Source: Hermatobates lingyangjiaoensis
Taxonomy: Eukaryota; Arthropoda; Insecta; Hemiptera; Hermatobatidae
Direction of reading: 5' to 3'
NCBI GenBank assembly: GCA_026182355.1
Contig: JAPFBL010001928.1
Coordinates: 3,447,501-3,511,500 of the forward strand
Length of the DNA: 64,000 bases
Shown here one piece after another: positions 26,223 through 39,269 of the stretch (the stretch's first letter is position 1; each line of letters opens with the position of its first letter). The notes beneath the pieces are model-generated. The model worked only from the letters and a program-made list of their open reading frames with translations. It did no database searches and was not told the DNA's origin. A program made the position numbers and the translations under genes.

Positions 26223-26635
26223 GTCAGTATACGCCTCACTATCTCAATCACCTGTTTGCCGCCTTGGCGACAATTAAATAACATTTAATTGTATACTCCG
26301 CTTAGTGAAGAGTGTACTTTGGTATAGAAGTTGTACCATGATAATGACACAATATAACAAATAGCCTTCTTTATTAGCTGATAAGTGTCATATTTATATT
26401 TTCGAATCAAATAGTCGATTCAATAAGTCAAATCACCTTATTGTGTTTTTTGCACACACAAGCAAACTAGTGACACAAGCGGCTCTAGTGGAAAACACTT
26501 CGTTCATTTTCGAAAATTGCACAAAACGGTCTTGAATACACACTTGCCTTTGTTTTTATGTACGTTATCATTTTGTTTATCGCAATGTTTTTTTAAACTA
26601 ATATTAATAAAAATACTTGCAATTTCATATATATC

Positions 26636-26683
<48 letters not shown>

Positions 26684-26795
26684 CTAAAAAATGATTGATC
26701 GGGATGCGGTCAGTTTCTTCCACTTTTTAATTCAAACTCTCATTGCCCATATAATTTTAGTTGTATATCTGTCACACGGTCGAGAAGTTATTAGT

Positions 26796-26847
<52 letters not shown>

Positions 26848-26880
26848 ATAATTAGGGAGCAGATTTTCGTTCATACAAAT

Positions 26881-27246
26881 TTCGTTAAACACTTTTTGAA
26901 CCTTTGTTTTACTCCCTTTTCTTATTAACTTTTCTTATTTTCTAATTAGTGTTTTGATGTTTTCTGGGATATGAAATAATAACTGTCCAATAGTTTTATC
27001 TTTAAAACTCATTGTTCACAATATACACTTTTTTACAATTAACCGACGCGTTGAAGATGGTCCATGGAGACTGAAACGTCGGTTAATTGTTGAAAAGTGT
27101 GTATATTGTGAACAATGAGTTTTAAAGATAAAACTATTGGATAGCTATTATTTCATATCTCAGAAAAAATCAAAACACTAATTAGAAAATTAGAAAAGTT
27201 AATAAGAAAAGAGAGTAAAACAAAGGTTCAAAAAGTGTTTAACGAA
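26881..27246. mobile_element. 366-bp palindrome of PLE terminal repeats (family F)
   Basis: Left arm TTCGTTAAACACTTTTTGAA...ACAATTAACCGACG and right arm CGTCGGTTAATTGTTG...AAAAAGTGTTTAACGAA are inverted copies of about 165 bp with few differences. The asymmetric centre GCGTTGAAGATGGTCC...GAGACTGAAACG is hammerhead-like. Located 660 bp downstream of the dlg exon. Confidence 0.85.
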
Positions 27247-27529
27247 ATATGTATATATTATTTGTAATATCTTTGTACAAAAGATCGTAGTTTTTTCGAT
27301 GTCTAATGTTTTAAAAAATAGGAAATGTCTTTCACATATTGGATATGACACATTGAGACAAGTTCATCAGTACAACACTAACTGTCTCTAAGTGTGCAAT
27401 AAAACTCACTAGTGCCTAAACTGTTTTCCCTTTTTATTAAATCCAGTAAATTTCGTTGCATTTTTTTTTTATTCAACTTGGTGCATAACTAACTTTGTCG
27501 TATATCGTTACATATACTATCGTTGACAC

Positions 27530-28150
27530 GCGATGGCCACTTCTTCATATTCTTTGTCCTCGCCTTTGTAGATTTGTCTGTGCCGAGTATGCACGTACAT
27601 AGTCATAGTGTACGTGCAGAGTATGTTCAGCCTTGGTGATATTACGTAGCCCTGAGCACTCTCCAAGTGAAGCAAGGGTCACTGCTGCTTCCTAAAGAAG
27701 TGGGTTTAGCTGAGCCCTTCCTGTGGTCCTTTACATCTTCGCATCTTTTTTGAATTAATCAAATATTTTTATTCCTTTATTTCTAAAATCAAAACCCTAA
27801 TATAGCAATAGTTATACAAAAGTATAACAACTATAAGTTTGATCTTTATATTAAATTGATTTAAACAGGTTCAGTTGTTTTTATAAAAATTTATTTGGAA
27901 TTTATTGCCGTATTTAAATATTAGTTACTTCCTGAGTTATAAATGCACTTTACATTCCAGTATGTAAAGAATGGCAATAAGTGAGGCGAAGGCAAACGAC
28001 AATGTAAAGCACGGTATGAGTAGCTTTTCGCCCTACTTGAGAAGTATGAAGTCCTTACCACAAGTCCAGCACGCAGCGTGCAACGCTGTGTCATCCTGTT
28101 TTATTACTGCCTGCACTTTGCTTTGACCCCGTGGCAATGAGCCAACCTAA
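27530..28150. other. GC-richer intronic stretch
   Basis: Contains a hairpin GCACGTACATAGTCATAGTG/TACGTGC (about 27590-27620) and complex sequence near 28000-28140. No frame or family recognised. Confidence 0.35.
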
Positions 28151-28702
28151 CTTTAAACATGTCTTCCAACTAGGCTCCTTAATACCGTAAATTACATTCA
28201 GTTATTGTTAATCTATGGATAAATTATAAGATTGCACGGTAAACACGTGGAATAAAAATCAATAAAATACCACTACAAGATCCAATGTGACTCTGACAAA
28301 ATCCAATATTTTTCTGGAATACCACACTGAGATTCCCAAGGAGTCAGATGCGGTTAGTTGTAGGCCTACTGACAGGAGAGGGGCGCTTCAGAACTCACTT
28401 GGAAAAATTGGATCTTTTTTCAAGTGTAGATGCTGTGAGGATGCAGGAAAACTGCAATCCACATAGTTAGAGACTGTTTTGCCCTAGAAGGACGTAAACA
28501 GTTACTCCCAAACCCGAACAGTCAGGGCGTTGGCCCTGCTGCATACCTTAACAATTTGGTGGAGGGAACGGAACTGGACAACTCTTGACATTGATCTCAA
28601 TGATTGTACCCAAACATCTGATCAAACAAAAAGACCGCAAGGACTGACATTCTTAACCCTCAAAGGGATTGGTTTCTACTCTATCTATCTAATATACGAG
28701 TG

Positions 28703-29610
28703 TGACATGATATCGGCTGGGGATTAACATATGACTGGCTACGAGTGGAGGACTTATATATCAAGATATGGGGGACTAATATATAACAACACACAGTCTG
28801 GAGACTACTATATGACATGACATCAGCTAGGGACTAATATATGACAACACACAGTCTGGAGACTACTATATGACATGATATCGGCTGGGGATTAACATAT
28901 GACTGGCTACGAGTGGAGGACTTATATATCAAGATATGGGGGACTAATATATAACAACACACAGTCTGGAGACTACTATATGACATGATATCGGCTGGGG
29001 ATTAACATATGACTGGATACGAGTGGAGGACTTATATAAATCAAGATATGGGGGACTAATATATAACAACACAGAGTCCAGAGACTACTATATGACATGA
29101 TATCGGCTGGGGATTAACATATGACTGGATACGAGTGGAGGACTTATATATCAAGATATGGGGGACTAATATATAACAACACACAGTCTGGAGACTACTA
29201 TATGACATGATATCGGCTGGGGATTAACATATGACTGGTTACGAGTGGAGGACTTATATATATCAAGATATGGGGGACTAATATATAACAACACACAGTC
29301 TGGAGACTACTATATGACATGATATCGGCTGGGGATTAACATATGACTGGATACGAGTGGAGGACTTATATATCAAGATATGGGGGACTAATATATAACA
29401 ACACACAGTCTGGAGACTACTATATGACATGATATCGGCTGGGGATTAACATATGACTGGTTACGAGTGGAGGACTTATATATATCAAGATATGGGGGAC
29501 TAATATATGACAACACAGAGTCCAGAGACTACTATATGACATGACATCAGCTAGGGACTAATATATAGAGAAATATCAGCTGAGGAGTAATATATGGCAA
29601 GTCATCGACT
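28703..29610 (+). repeat. Higher-order minisatellite, 110-112 bp units of four 27-28 bp subunits
   Basis: Units start at TGACATGATATCGGCTGGGG: 28703, 28871, 28981, 29093, 29203, 29315, 29425, with a short 58-bp unit at 28813 and a partial one at 29537. Lengths alternate 110 and 112 because of an extra TA or AA in the third subunit. Within a unit, four segments share the pattern GG(A/G)GA(C/T)TA(A/C)TATATGAC, so the 110-bp unit arose from a roughly 27-bp ancestor. The 58-bp unit equals two subunits. The array sits about 2.5 kb downstream of the dlg exon. Confidence 0.92.
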
Positions 29611-29619
29611 GATCCAGAC

Positions 29620-31490
29620 AATTTACTCTAATTATGAATCATGATAGTAAAAATTGTACGTTTCATTTCGAGTGACAGCCTTGATTGCCCTTAGATCTCG
29701 CGATTTTAATTCTTTATCTAAGTCGTTACAATACATATTTTATAAGGAACTAAACAAGCAAGCAATAAACTTTGAGAGGATGCAAAGTTATCGATGCTAA
29801 GCCTCTATGTACCAGGTAAAACCCTAGTCTAGTAAGGTGGCACGAGTGTCTCTTGAACAAGAGTCAACAAGAATACGATGTAGCACGCTCGTCTTTAATA
29901 TATCAACAATAAAAATAAGTCAAAAATTATATCGTCTCAATGCTGGAAAAGTATGAATTAAGGTACACAAGCACAATTATAAATCCTTTATCACAAAAAA
30001 AAATTAAATTTATATAGTAGTTGACAGTAGTGTTTAAACGCGGCAGAAAAGAAATTACAAAAAACCCATTTAACAAGTTGTGGTGTCCTACAAAGAACAT
30101 TGGCTCATAAAATAGTTACTCAGAACGCACTCGCTATATGCGTACACGCATTCTGTCCTCCTGTTTTATTTCTGTCATAAGAAATTCAGAAGAGAGAACT
30201 AATCAGGAGGGATGAGTTCAGTATGATATGGCTTTTGACTCTTGACTTCGTAATGCAGCCTGAATACATTTCTCCTGCTTACTTTCTTTATCTCATTTTA
30301 TTTTGATAGCAATATCCTTATGTTATACCCCATATGAGATTTATACATTACATACATTATAGACAAAAAATTGATAAATCAGAAAAATCGACCACGCCAT
30401 TAATTTCCTTTAAAGTATCATTGTTTTTATTTTAAAAAAAAAACCATAATCACAAGTGGCTAGCCACAAAACATATTATAAATTCTATCCCCGAGCATTT
30501 TTTTTTCTCTTTCAAAACCAGCAATTTCGTCTCTTCTTAAAGGGGCATTAATAATTTTTAAGGGAAAGTGTTCGCTCTGCTCCTTTCTGGGCAGATAAAT
30601 GTAATCTCTTTTTAAGAATTTCTTTCAACTTAAAAGAGCCTCATTTTTTTTTTTTTTTTTTTTGGATGGAAAACAGAGATATTTTATGAAAGAAAGGTAA
30701 TTTGAGATTATATAATCCCAGGCGGTTTCCTAAGCTTTGGTAACTATTATTAATCATAAAGTGAGTTATATCATGGGATAAATGTATTTTTTTTTACATG
30801 AAGAACTGAAATAACAAACAAAAAATAAACATCATTTAAATTTAGCAAAATAACTATTTAAAAATCAGAAAAATAATATATGATGTGATCTTATAAATTT
30901 TTGTTTACTACAATTTGAATGAAGTACTTGTGGACTGGTATACGTCACGACAATTTTGTTAATCGTTTTTACGTTGAAGGGTCCTAGTCACATGTAAGGG
31001 CTTTATGCAAAGTTACCAGTTATCTGTGGTATCTTTAGTATGAATTGATCTTCGATTCATTCTTAGTGAAGATCGTCTTGCTCTTCAGCATAACCTAGGT
31101 CTATGCTGTTTTCAGTTATTTTTATTACTGAATTCTATACCTGAACCTTAAACTGTTCCTTTGAACCTTAAACAGGTCTATCTTTGCTTAAGACATATTT
31201 TTGCCAACTTTTAAAGTCTTAAAAAAAATGTTGTGCGAAATCATAAGTAATTGATGTGTGAATTGCATGTAGGAGGCTCGTTGGTTTGTTGGTTATGATA
31301 ATATTCATTGGTTGCAGGGACGTAATCTGAAGTGGTATACACTAATATTTATTATAAGTAAATGTAGAATAAAGTAAAACATAGTGTGATACTTAAGTTT
31401 ATTCATTTATGACAATAAATGAATTTATTATGTATATTCATTATCTTATTGATTAATGTTTAATATGAATTATTATTAGTTGTTCCTCTA
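29620..31490. other. AT-rich DNA, no gene recognised
   Basis: A complex patch near 30490-30620 (GAGCATTTTTTTTTCTC, GGGGCATTAATAATTTTTAA) might be conserved; otherwise nothing seen. Confidence 0.45.
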
Positions 31491-31494
31491 AGGA

Positions 31495-31548
31495 ACATAT
31501 ATATATATATTATATATATATATATATATTATATATATATATATATAT

Positions 31549-31609
<61 letters not shown>

Positions 31610-32033
31610 AAATAAATTCAAAACGAAGGAAACACACAGAAAGACACAGACATAACTCACATCGATATTTCGACCATCGTCGTCATCAGGAGGTGTGAAG
31701 AGCGAAGAGCGAAGAGTCCCGCAGGAAGACAGGGCAGTGACCCTGCCAGCGACAGTCGCTGCCCTGTCTTCCTGCGGGACTCTTCGCTCTTCGCTCTTCG
31801 CTCTTCACACCTCCTGATGACGACGATGGTCGAAATATCAATGTGAGTTATGTCTGTGTCTTTCTGTGTGTTTCCTTCGTTTTGAATTTATTTTATTTAA
31901 AAAAGTCCGCTGGACCGTTTCTTTTAATTGTATATATATTATATATATATATAATATATATATATAATATTATATATATATTATATATATTAGAGTAGAG
32001 TAGAGTAGAAAGATCTATATATATATATATATA

Positions 32034-32071
<38 letters not shown>
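31495..32071. repeat. Long (TA)n blocks and (GA)n flanking a palindrome
   Basis: (TA)n at 31497-31606 and 31930-32042, with TAGAG repeats near 31990 and (GA)n at 32044-32071. Confidence 0.95.
31607..31897. mobile_element. 290-bp near-perfect palindrome inside (TA)n
   Basis: Arms AAAATAAATTCAAAACGAAG...CCTGCGGG.. and ..TTCGTTTTGAATTTATTTTA are inverted copies. Each holds CTGATGACGACGATGGTCGAAA (split as CTGATGACGACG then ATGGTCGAAA) and a GAAGAGCGAAGAGCGAAGAG triplication. The right arm has one extra 7-8 bp unit. The near identity of the arms implies a recent event or ongoing gene conversion. Confidence 0.85.
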
Positions 32072-32074
<3 letters not shown>

Positions 32075-33149
32075 TGAAAAAGTTCACCAAAACAACACGT
32101 CAAATGAAAGAGGTTCATATAAAGAAAGAAACAGGGTAAAACAAGTGAAATAACAAGGTCATACTAGACGCTCTCATCCTTTTGAGTTTTTTTTAAATAA
32201 ATCTCATCGGGTTCTAATTATAGCCTTGTTCGTGTCAACATGTTACTGCAATATTTTGAAATTGGATTAGTTTGCATGCATAATGAACTGAGCTCGAATG
32301 TTGATGTCAAATTTAGAATTTAAATTTTTTAAAGGGGTGCAAGATATCCGTTTAAATATGAACTGTATGTACTATTAAGTTTCCTTGTTATTTCCAATTT
32401 GTTATATTTCTAAATTATGTTTCTTATACTTAGTTAATAAAAGATAAATGATGTTATGTTGGATTTGCGGACAGCGCGTATGTCTTCAAGGCAATTGACT
32501 TTAAAAGTATAATTTTAACAATAATCAGATCGTTATTAGAAAACAAACTAACGCCGGTCATTAAGGGAAAGAAGAATATACAAGTATTCTATAATAGAGA
32601 AAAAACTTAAAAGTAAAATAAATATATTTAGTAAATAATGAAAGAATGAAGTATTGATGTATTCTTATATTTCATCATGAAATGGATAATTGGATAGATC
32701 ATAGAGTAGAAAGAATCGATAAAAAGCTATTAACTAATTAAGCCACTGAACAATCTGAGTTTGACTTTCGAAGATGGATACAATCCCAAACCAGTTCAAT
32801 ATGAAAGAAATTATGGTGTAAAATGGTAAGTCTTGCGTGAGATAAATTCGAAATAATGAATGTTAAAGAGGTTTTCTTAGAGTTTCAAGATGTTAGGTTT
32901 TAAATTTTTTTGAGTTATCAGATGCCAACTCTTACAGATATCTGTCTTGTGAATTCTGTTATGCTACTTTGGAATAATAATGGGATACACTGTGTTGACA
33001 TTTAATCACACGGCTGTCTTAAATGAGTTCATTTGCTCCAGGTTTCGTCAGTTATTCGTTTACATATGGCTAATTAGAAATATAAACTTGAAATACTCTT
33101 ATCCTTCTGGCCTCAAACGAAATGAGAATAAATACACTTAATCTCTTGG

Positions 33150-33610
33150 CTTGGGTTTTAATTACTCGGGTAGGCAGCATTTGTGCCGGAAAGGCTTACA
33201 GAGAAACCCCCCCTTCTATCGACTTTACGACTGCATGATGAACAAGCCAATTCACTATGTAAATCATTGCCAACTTTTTTTAAATCAAATCTTTTTCAAA
33301 AGAAGCAAACTTTTTTTTTCATGTTTTAATAGAAAATGCGCCTTTAAAAGAAATATAAAAAAAAAAGGTCGTTATATTTTTACAGTTACCAAAAATAAAT
33401 GCTATTTAGATGTGGAATTGATTGGAACTGAAGTTTCGGTGTAATTAATTTGAGCGCATGCGTCCTCAAGGGCCATTTACACTTGGTACAATTTGAAAGT
33501 TGGGGGCCCGAGTAATATATTCCAGTCACGATCCCCTGGGTCGCTGCAGGCAATAAACTTCCCTGAATGATTCCCTTCCTCCGCTGATTGATTCTATGCA
33601 TCATTTTGTT
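33150..33610. other. GC-richer island, function unknown
   Basis: Base composition rises sharply relative to its flanks (e.g. TGCGCCTTT, GAGCGCATGCGTCCTCAAGG, GGGGGCCCGAG). No splice-bounded frame is convincing. It could be a conserved non-coding element of the dlg intron. Confidence 0.35.
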
Positions 33611-34259
33611 TCTAGCTGTACAGCATATAATCCAGATGGCTTAAAATTGTTTAAAAAAAAAAGACGCTAAAACTGATTTCATTGAGCTTTAAGTGTAGTG
33701 TAAACGATACAAGACTCTGAGGTAAATAATCACAATGGTAATTATGTCAGTGCCACAAAAGTATATACCTTTTTCTAATTATCAAACTCATTAACATTAA
33801 TGATAAGATTAATCAAAACTGGTTTACTTTTCATGTCATACAAATAGTATGGATGACAGTTCATTTTCATTGTTATTTTAGTTAACATGCTATTATTAAT
33901 ATCTTATTGAACAGGAGGTATGCGTTAGAAATAGACGTCTCACCTCTCCTTCCTTCGGGCAAGCCTCGCCGACAGAGACCAGGGCAAATTTGCCTTTGTG
34001 CAAATGTTTCAGCATCCTATAAATACTGTTTAATTAGAAAATAATCTTTTCAATTTTGCTACTTATAAAACGCTAGAGTTACACCAAAAGCAATTTGTTT
34101 AATGACTTTTTTAATGGTTTAGCAATTGAGCTGTAACCCCTCAAAGACATATATACAAAGAATTGAAATATGTCTGGTTTCAAACTTGCAGTTTAATGTT
34201 CTGTCTGTTGTCTTAAATGGTCAATTAAATTATTTTGATAATGATTTGTCTCCATGAAT

Positions 34260-34500
34260 ATGTAGCGGCAACACTGACGCAAGTTAATTAAGAACCAGCT
34301 GTTGTCGCCATCTTTACCTGTTTGGAATCGTTCTCTCCCTGTTACTCTATCAACTCGTCACGCTTGGTGTTTCTTCGCCGCCGACGAAACGATCTGGCCA
34401 GATCCAGCAGTGGTTATGAACTCTTTTATGTTAGGTATGAACTGTGTATGTAAAACTGTTTACCGATATAATCATTTTGTGGAGGTATCGCTGTAAATAT
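34260..34500 (+). promoter_or_regulatory. GC-richer island; candidate alternative promoter / first exon
   Basis: Contains CAGCTGTTGTCGCCATCTTT (CGCCATCTT resembles a YY1-type initiator) followed by GC-rich sequence with several CpGs and an open + frame. An ATG at 34437 begins MNCVCKTVYRY, with splice-donor-like GTATGT and GTAAAA just inside. Vertebrate DLG2/DLG4 use alternative first exons whose short peptides begin with two nearby cysteines. That parallel is only suggestive. Confidence 0.3.
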
Positions 34501-34639
34501 AGAAAGAGAATAAATATCCTCCAAAAATACTTTTACTTTTCTGTTATTATCTATTAAAAAAACATGAACTAATGGTTTCAATTTTTGTTTTACCAAAAAC
34601 CTCAAAAAAACTCAAATGTATTTAAAGTAGGGATCTTTA

Positions 34640-34785
34640 ACAAGAAATGGCATAGGCTCGGGACTGACGGTTTAACGTCCTCTCTGAGGGACGACACCCT
34701 CAGATTTATTCACCTCCCAAGTGAATAAATCGAGGGCCAGAGCTGGTATCGAACCACAGACCCACTGAGCTAACCTGGTTCCTCT
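34640..34785 (-). mobile_element. tRNA-derived SINE
   Basis: The minus strand has TTAGCTCAGTGGG (A box, exact fit to TRGYNNARNNG) and, 12 bases on, GGTTCGATACC (B box, exact fit to GGTTCRANNCC). A non-tRNA body follows, ending near 34640. The head lacks a full cloverleaf, so it is a SINE and not a tRNA gene. Confidence 0.7.
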
Positions 34786-34789
34786 ATAT

Positions 34790-37620
34790 TTAAATAGTTA
34801 ATAAGTAAAGACACTACCTATGAAGGATTCGATAGGGTGAACGGTATATCCTGTTTTGTGCAACTTTACAGTCCACAATATATTTGTGTTTTTTGTTTAG
34901 TCGTAACATGATTTGGAAGTTGTATCTTTACTTAAATCAAGCAGACGTTTATTGTTAACTTTGTTTTTTGGCAGGCTTTGTTTTGCTTGTTACAAACACA
35001 GACCTCAACGTAGGAAGGTACTGTGATGAAATCATCTCAGATTCAATAACAAACTATCGAGATGATTAAGTGAAAAAGATAATGGTTCTTTAGTCCTTTA
35101 AAAAAAATCACTATTTAAGACCAATAGATAAACTGCTCTATTAGAGGGGAAAAAAAGTAGGAAAAAAATCGGAAAAATAGCCTTTAATAACTAGAAGGCA
35201 AACTTTTTTTTTTAATAGAAATCATTTGAGGTGTCAGATAAGCGGGTGAGAATGTTTTGGTCGGAAGTAACCAAATTGGCAAAGTATTTTATATTGAGAA
35301 ATTGTTATTAACGGGGAGGTAGTTAGAGGTAGGAAGAGAAATGGTAATGGTCTAAGGGTGAGCGCAGTTTATCACAAGTTCCTGTTATTGACCAGTGGTG
35401 CTATAAAAATGGGCAGCTCTCCTGTTCTCAGGCCCCCTTTAGGATACCTTTGACCACCGCTCCACGACATTTCCTTCATCACGCCACACCCAGCCTCTTT
35501 ACTTCCTTCTTCTTCCTCTCTAGCCTCCCTTTCACCCAATTTCAGTATTCTTTTATATTTTATTGTATTTTTTTCCTACTATAATACACTTATTTCTGAT
35601 TATAGATACAATTGTTTGTTTTTCAAAGAGTATTTTTTAAAGAGATGTGAGTACTATCAATGACTGTGTAACTGTGCTCCTGCTTTTGGATTTAGGTTAC
35701 AGTAACCTCCCTGCAAGACACTTTCCCTCCTAATGACGACGATTGTTGAAATATAGAATTGAGTTATGTCCATTTGTTAGCTACAGGTAATACAACTGCA
35801 GTACTACTCCTGTATACATAGTTGTATACATTCTACGAGTATGTACATAGTATTCTATATTCTATATTCTATATTCTATGTACTATGTACATAGTTTATA
35901 CATTCTTAGGTTGTATACATACCTAAGAAAATGTTTACTGCCATTATATATTTTGTAGTTTTTTGATGGTATGGACAACTAGCTACAGGTAATACTACTG
36001 TAGTACTACTACTGTTGTATTTAATAATACATACCTAAGAAATACTTACTGTCACTAAACATTTTGTAGTTTTTTGATGGCATGGACAACATTGAAACGC
36101 TTATAGGCAAACCAAAGTGTCGTCAGCGAAGAGTCTGAGGACCGTCTCCATGCGAGTGGGAGTATTTATTACAGTAAGGCTTATTCAGGATTGGACAGAC
36201 TAAGGTTACTACCCTGGGGAAAGCCCCTGTTGTTAATTACAACAAAGAAGTTGAGTCCAGAATGGAAGATTTAATGTAATGCACACCATGTTAACTTACT
36301 GGTCCCTGTTTCACACATCGTTACTGTTTAGATAAGATAATAAACAGTCTATAATATCAATGTGCATATGACGAACACTTTAAAACAAGTTTTAACAAAA
36401 AACGTTTTAACTCTGTTTCAACATTTAGTTATAATATATTTCCTTATTTGACAAAATAATCTATAAAAGAAACAAAAATATATTTCATACTAAAATCCTT
36501 ATTAAAACTTCATTTGATAAGTGTCATATCTTTGGTCAAGAGTCTCTTCTCCCTTTTTGCTATAAAAATATTATTTTAAATTAAAACTATTTCGATTTAA
36601 ATAGATCTATAATGCAGTTTTTCACAGACAATTCTCAGTTCATCTCACCATTTCGCTCAGATTTACTCCCTCTAATGCCATTCAGCAGCATTCATTCTCT
36701 ATAGCTTTGGCATATATCTGAGTGCCGAATTCCATTTCTGTTTCAGATATTAAAATATACTGAATAAAATGTTACAATTTTAAATATTATAATGTGATTA
36801 CCGCATTATTAATATCATATGGAGCAAAATTGTTTATTTCAGATTATAGTGAGAGTTTTATAGGCTTTAACAAATTATAAAAATATTTAAAAGTACAAAC
36901 GTTTGCTTAAATAAGATTCCCCTTTTTTTATTTCGACCAACTATATGTTTTTAAATTATTTCTGTTTTAGAGGTTTACACTCTGTTTACACCATTAAGAA
37001 GTGAATTTTAAGTAATTATTTCTTATTTTTTGCCTAGCTGATGAAAAATATCAATCACTTAAATTGCATGTCTCTGGCGCCAATAGTTTGGGGTCTGCGT
37101 TTCTGAATCTCCCAACGAGTCATTAACGTCCCAGTTTATTATTTTAGTGTTAATGAACCAGAGCAATGAATCTCCGAAGCACACTTCAGATAAGGAGCAT
37201 CAACTACATTTCCCTTAATAAAAACTGCCATCAGGAAAAATATAGTAAAACCATAATTGAATTAAAGTACGCTATAAAACTTTATCAGCATCTGATTGCA
37301 AAAAATGATTTACTTCTCGGTGAAAATAACTACCTATAAGTAAATATCTAGAATCTATTTTTAAGATTAAGACATTCAACGAAACCGTTTACTTATACTG
37401 ATAGAGCGCAGAGCATCAGTTCAGGACAGGATAAATTACCTATATAACGACCCACTCTCTGAATACCTTTCTTTAGTGACATTGTAAAAAGCTCATTTAT
37501 ATCCTGATTCATGGTGTTAATTTATCTAGGATGATGCTTTATCAGTTTTTATTCAACGCTATTTTTTTTAAATTAATTATATTTACAAATGAAACTCGAA
37601 AAGAAAACACTGAAAAAACT
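34790..37620. other. Intron-like DNA with two complex patches
   Basis: 35380-35480 and 37060-37220 are more complex than their flanks (GTCTCTGGCGCCAATAGTTT, CAACGAGTCATTAACGTCCC). A TTCTATA tandem run is at 35848-35880. A terminal-repeat remnant (CTAATGACGACGATTGTTGA) is near 35730-35760. Confidence 0.4.
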
Positions 37621-38413
37621 CACAATATATTCGATGAATCGTCGTCAGCAGGAGAGGAGATGTGATTTACTTGAGAAGCGAAGCTGCACAGAAGAATTCC
37701 TTTGTCGTAGTTGCAGTCATAGGGCTGCAAACAAATCCACATAGTAGATGAGACAACAAATAGATTTAAAAAAAATAAATGGAAATAATATAGCTAGAAC
37801 AAATAATCCAATAAAAATAAATACAACATGGAAAAGAAGTAGAAACAAATGAAAGTTAAAAACAGAGATGAATTCAAATACTATATAATAGTGCTAAATA
37901 TTAAATTACAAAATAATTTTAAAAGAATTAAGTTAAGTTGGGATTGAGTCTGGGAGTTATTTTAGCAGACTAGGCGACTAATATGAGCTTCTTATGTATA
38001 TTTACTTCTTATACCTAATATATATATTTACTTTGAAAATAGACAGAAACAAATAAAAATTAGACACTCGAACTCATCTATAATATTTCAACTCTTTTAG
38101 TGGTAGTCCTCGAGAAAGGAAGTGTTACCGCGAGAAGACGAAAGCTAACTGGACAACATCATAGACTATGGTCACATTGAATACAAGGAAAACGAAAGAA
38201 GTACTATAAATAGCCGAAGAAAAAAAAATTGTTCAAAAAATAATAATTTAAAAGATGTTTAAAAAAAATTAATCAATCAGAAAACTAATAATTTAATTAC
38301 ATAAAAAACAACTAAATACTGGACTACCCGCGACCAGTTGGGTCATCCAACACCTTCCTTTTTAATGCAATCATGTTCATATAAATGCAGATAAACTCTA
38401 AATTAATTAAATT

Positions 38414-38830
38414 TTAATAAAGACGATAATACGACATATTTTTAAGATAGTTCTTTTTATTTACATTTTTTGTACAATTTGAATTTTCATAAAAAAACTT
38501 TAATGTCTTCTTTCTGTTTGAACTACTGAGAGGAACATGTAATTCGCCATGTTGAAATGCTGTTTTACATAAATGAACTAAAACTTTCTGTAGAGTCTCT
38601 CCTTGAGACTTATGAATAGTCATGGCAAATGCTAACTGAACTGGAAATTGAATCCTTGAGAAAGGAATGTTGACCTCTTCAGATAAAACAATTTTCAATC
38701 GTGGAATTAAAATTATTTATCACTGACACCGTGATGCAATAACTTTATAAACAATTACTTTATTATAAAGCTCCTCAGTTATTAGTCTTATTCCATTAGA
38801 TAAGCGCGGTGGGTCAATGTTTCTCATACA
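38414..38830 (-). pseudogene. Helitron Rep/helicase, C-terminal fragment
   Basis: Minus-strand frames give MRNIDPPRLSNGIRL, ITEELYNKVIVYKVIASRC, a stop and frameshift, then LIPRLKIVLSEEVNIPFSR, IQFPVQLAFAMTIHKSQGET, LQKVLVHL, FQHGELHVPLS. This is the end of the Pif1-like helicase domain of Helitron transposons: RRxQFPVxLxFAMTINKSQGQTL is helicase motif V/VI context, and HGQLYVALSR follows it. The normally invariant YVALSR is changed to HVPLSS. The Rep nuclease and Walker motifs are missing. A 17-bp tandem repeat abuts it at 38866. Confidence 0.85.
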
Positions 38831-38865
38831 TACCCATGACAGGGTTTCCTTTTTGAGTTCTAGCT

Positions 38866-38924
38866 TATGTTGAGTTCTAGCTTATGTTGAGTTCTAGCTT
38901 ATGTTGAGTTCTAGCTTATGTTGG
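38866..38924 (+). repeat. 17-bp tandem repeat, about 3.5-4 units
   Basis: GAGTTCTAGCTTATGTT repeats head to tail, directly upstream (in helicase orientation) of the Helitron fragment. Confidence 0.9.
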
Positions 38925-39269
38925 AGCAATCAACCCCCACCTCTTCCTTCATCATATCCACTTAAATTATTTATCTCCTCCGTTGTCCATAAAGTCTCTG
39001 ATCTTTCATACTTAATTCACTGACACTCAAGCTTTGAATTTAAATATTTTTATACATGTATTATTTATTTTTCTTATTTATCCTTGTCTCCCCCCCCCTC
39101 CGTACATTGGTTATATTGATTGAGTGCCTCTTTAATCTCACTTCAGTTTTCACCTGTCTGTAGAGTGACTCACATCTATTTTCTTATGATGAAGCAATCG
39201 AAATATAGGAGTGAGTTTTCTTTTATGTGTCTTCTTTCTGTGAAACTGGTTTATATATATATGTATATT

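Noticed and set aside
28703..29610. CRISPR array
   Set aside because: Direct head-to-tail units without unique spacers, in animal DNA; it is a minisatellite.
31607..31897. Assembly artefact (inverted join)
   Set aside because: Cannot be fully excluded, but the arms differ by a 7-8 bp unit and similar palindromes occur many times with different sequences, so a biological origin is more likely.
33151..33444. 97-codon + frame as a gene
   Set aside because: Its second half is poly-Lys/Phe from AT-rich DNA, and no domain is visible; kept only as part of a GC-richer island.
34640..34785. Functional tRNA gene
   Set aside because: A and B boxes are exact but too close, and no full cloverleaf can be drawn.
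38414..38698. Stand-alone small helicase gene
   Set aside because: Similarity continues upstream across a stop and a frameshift, so it is a Helitron remnant.
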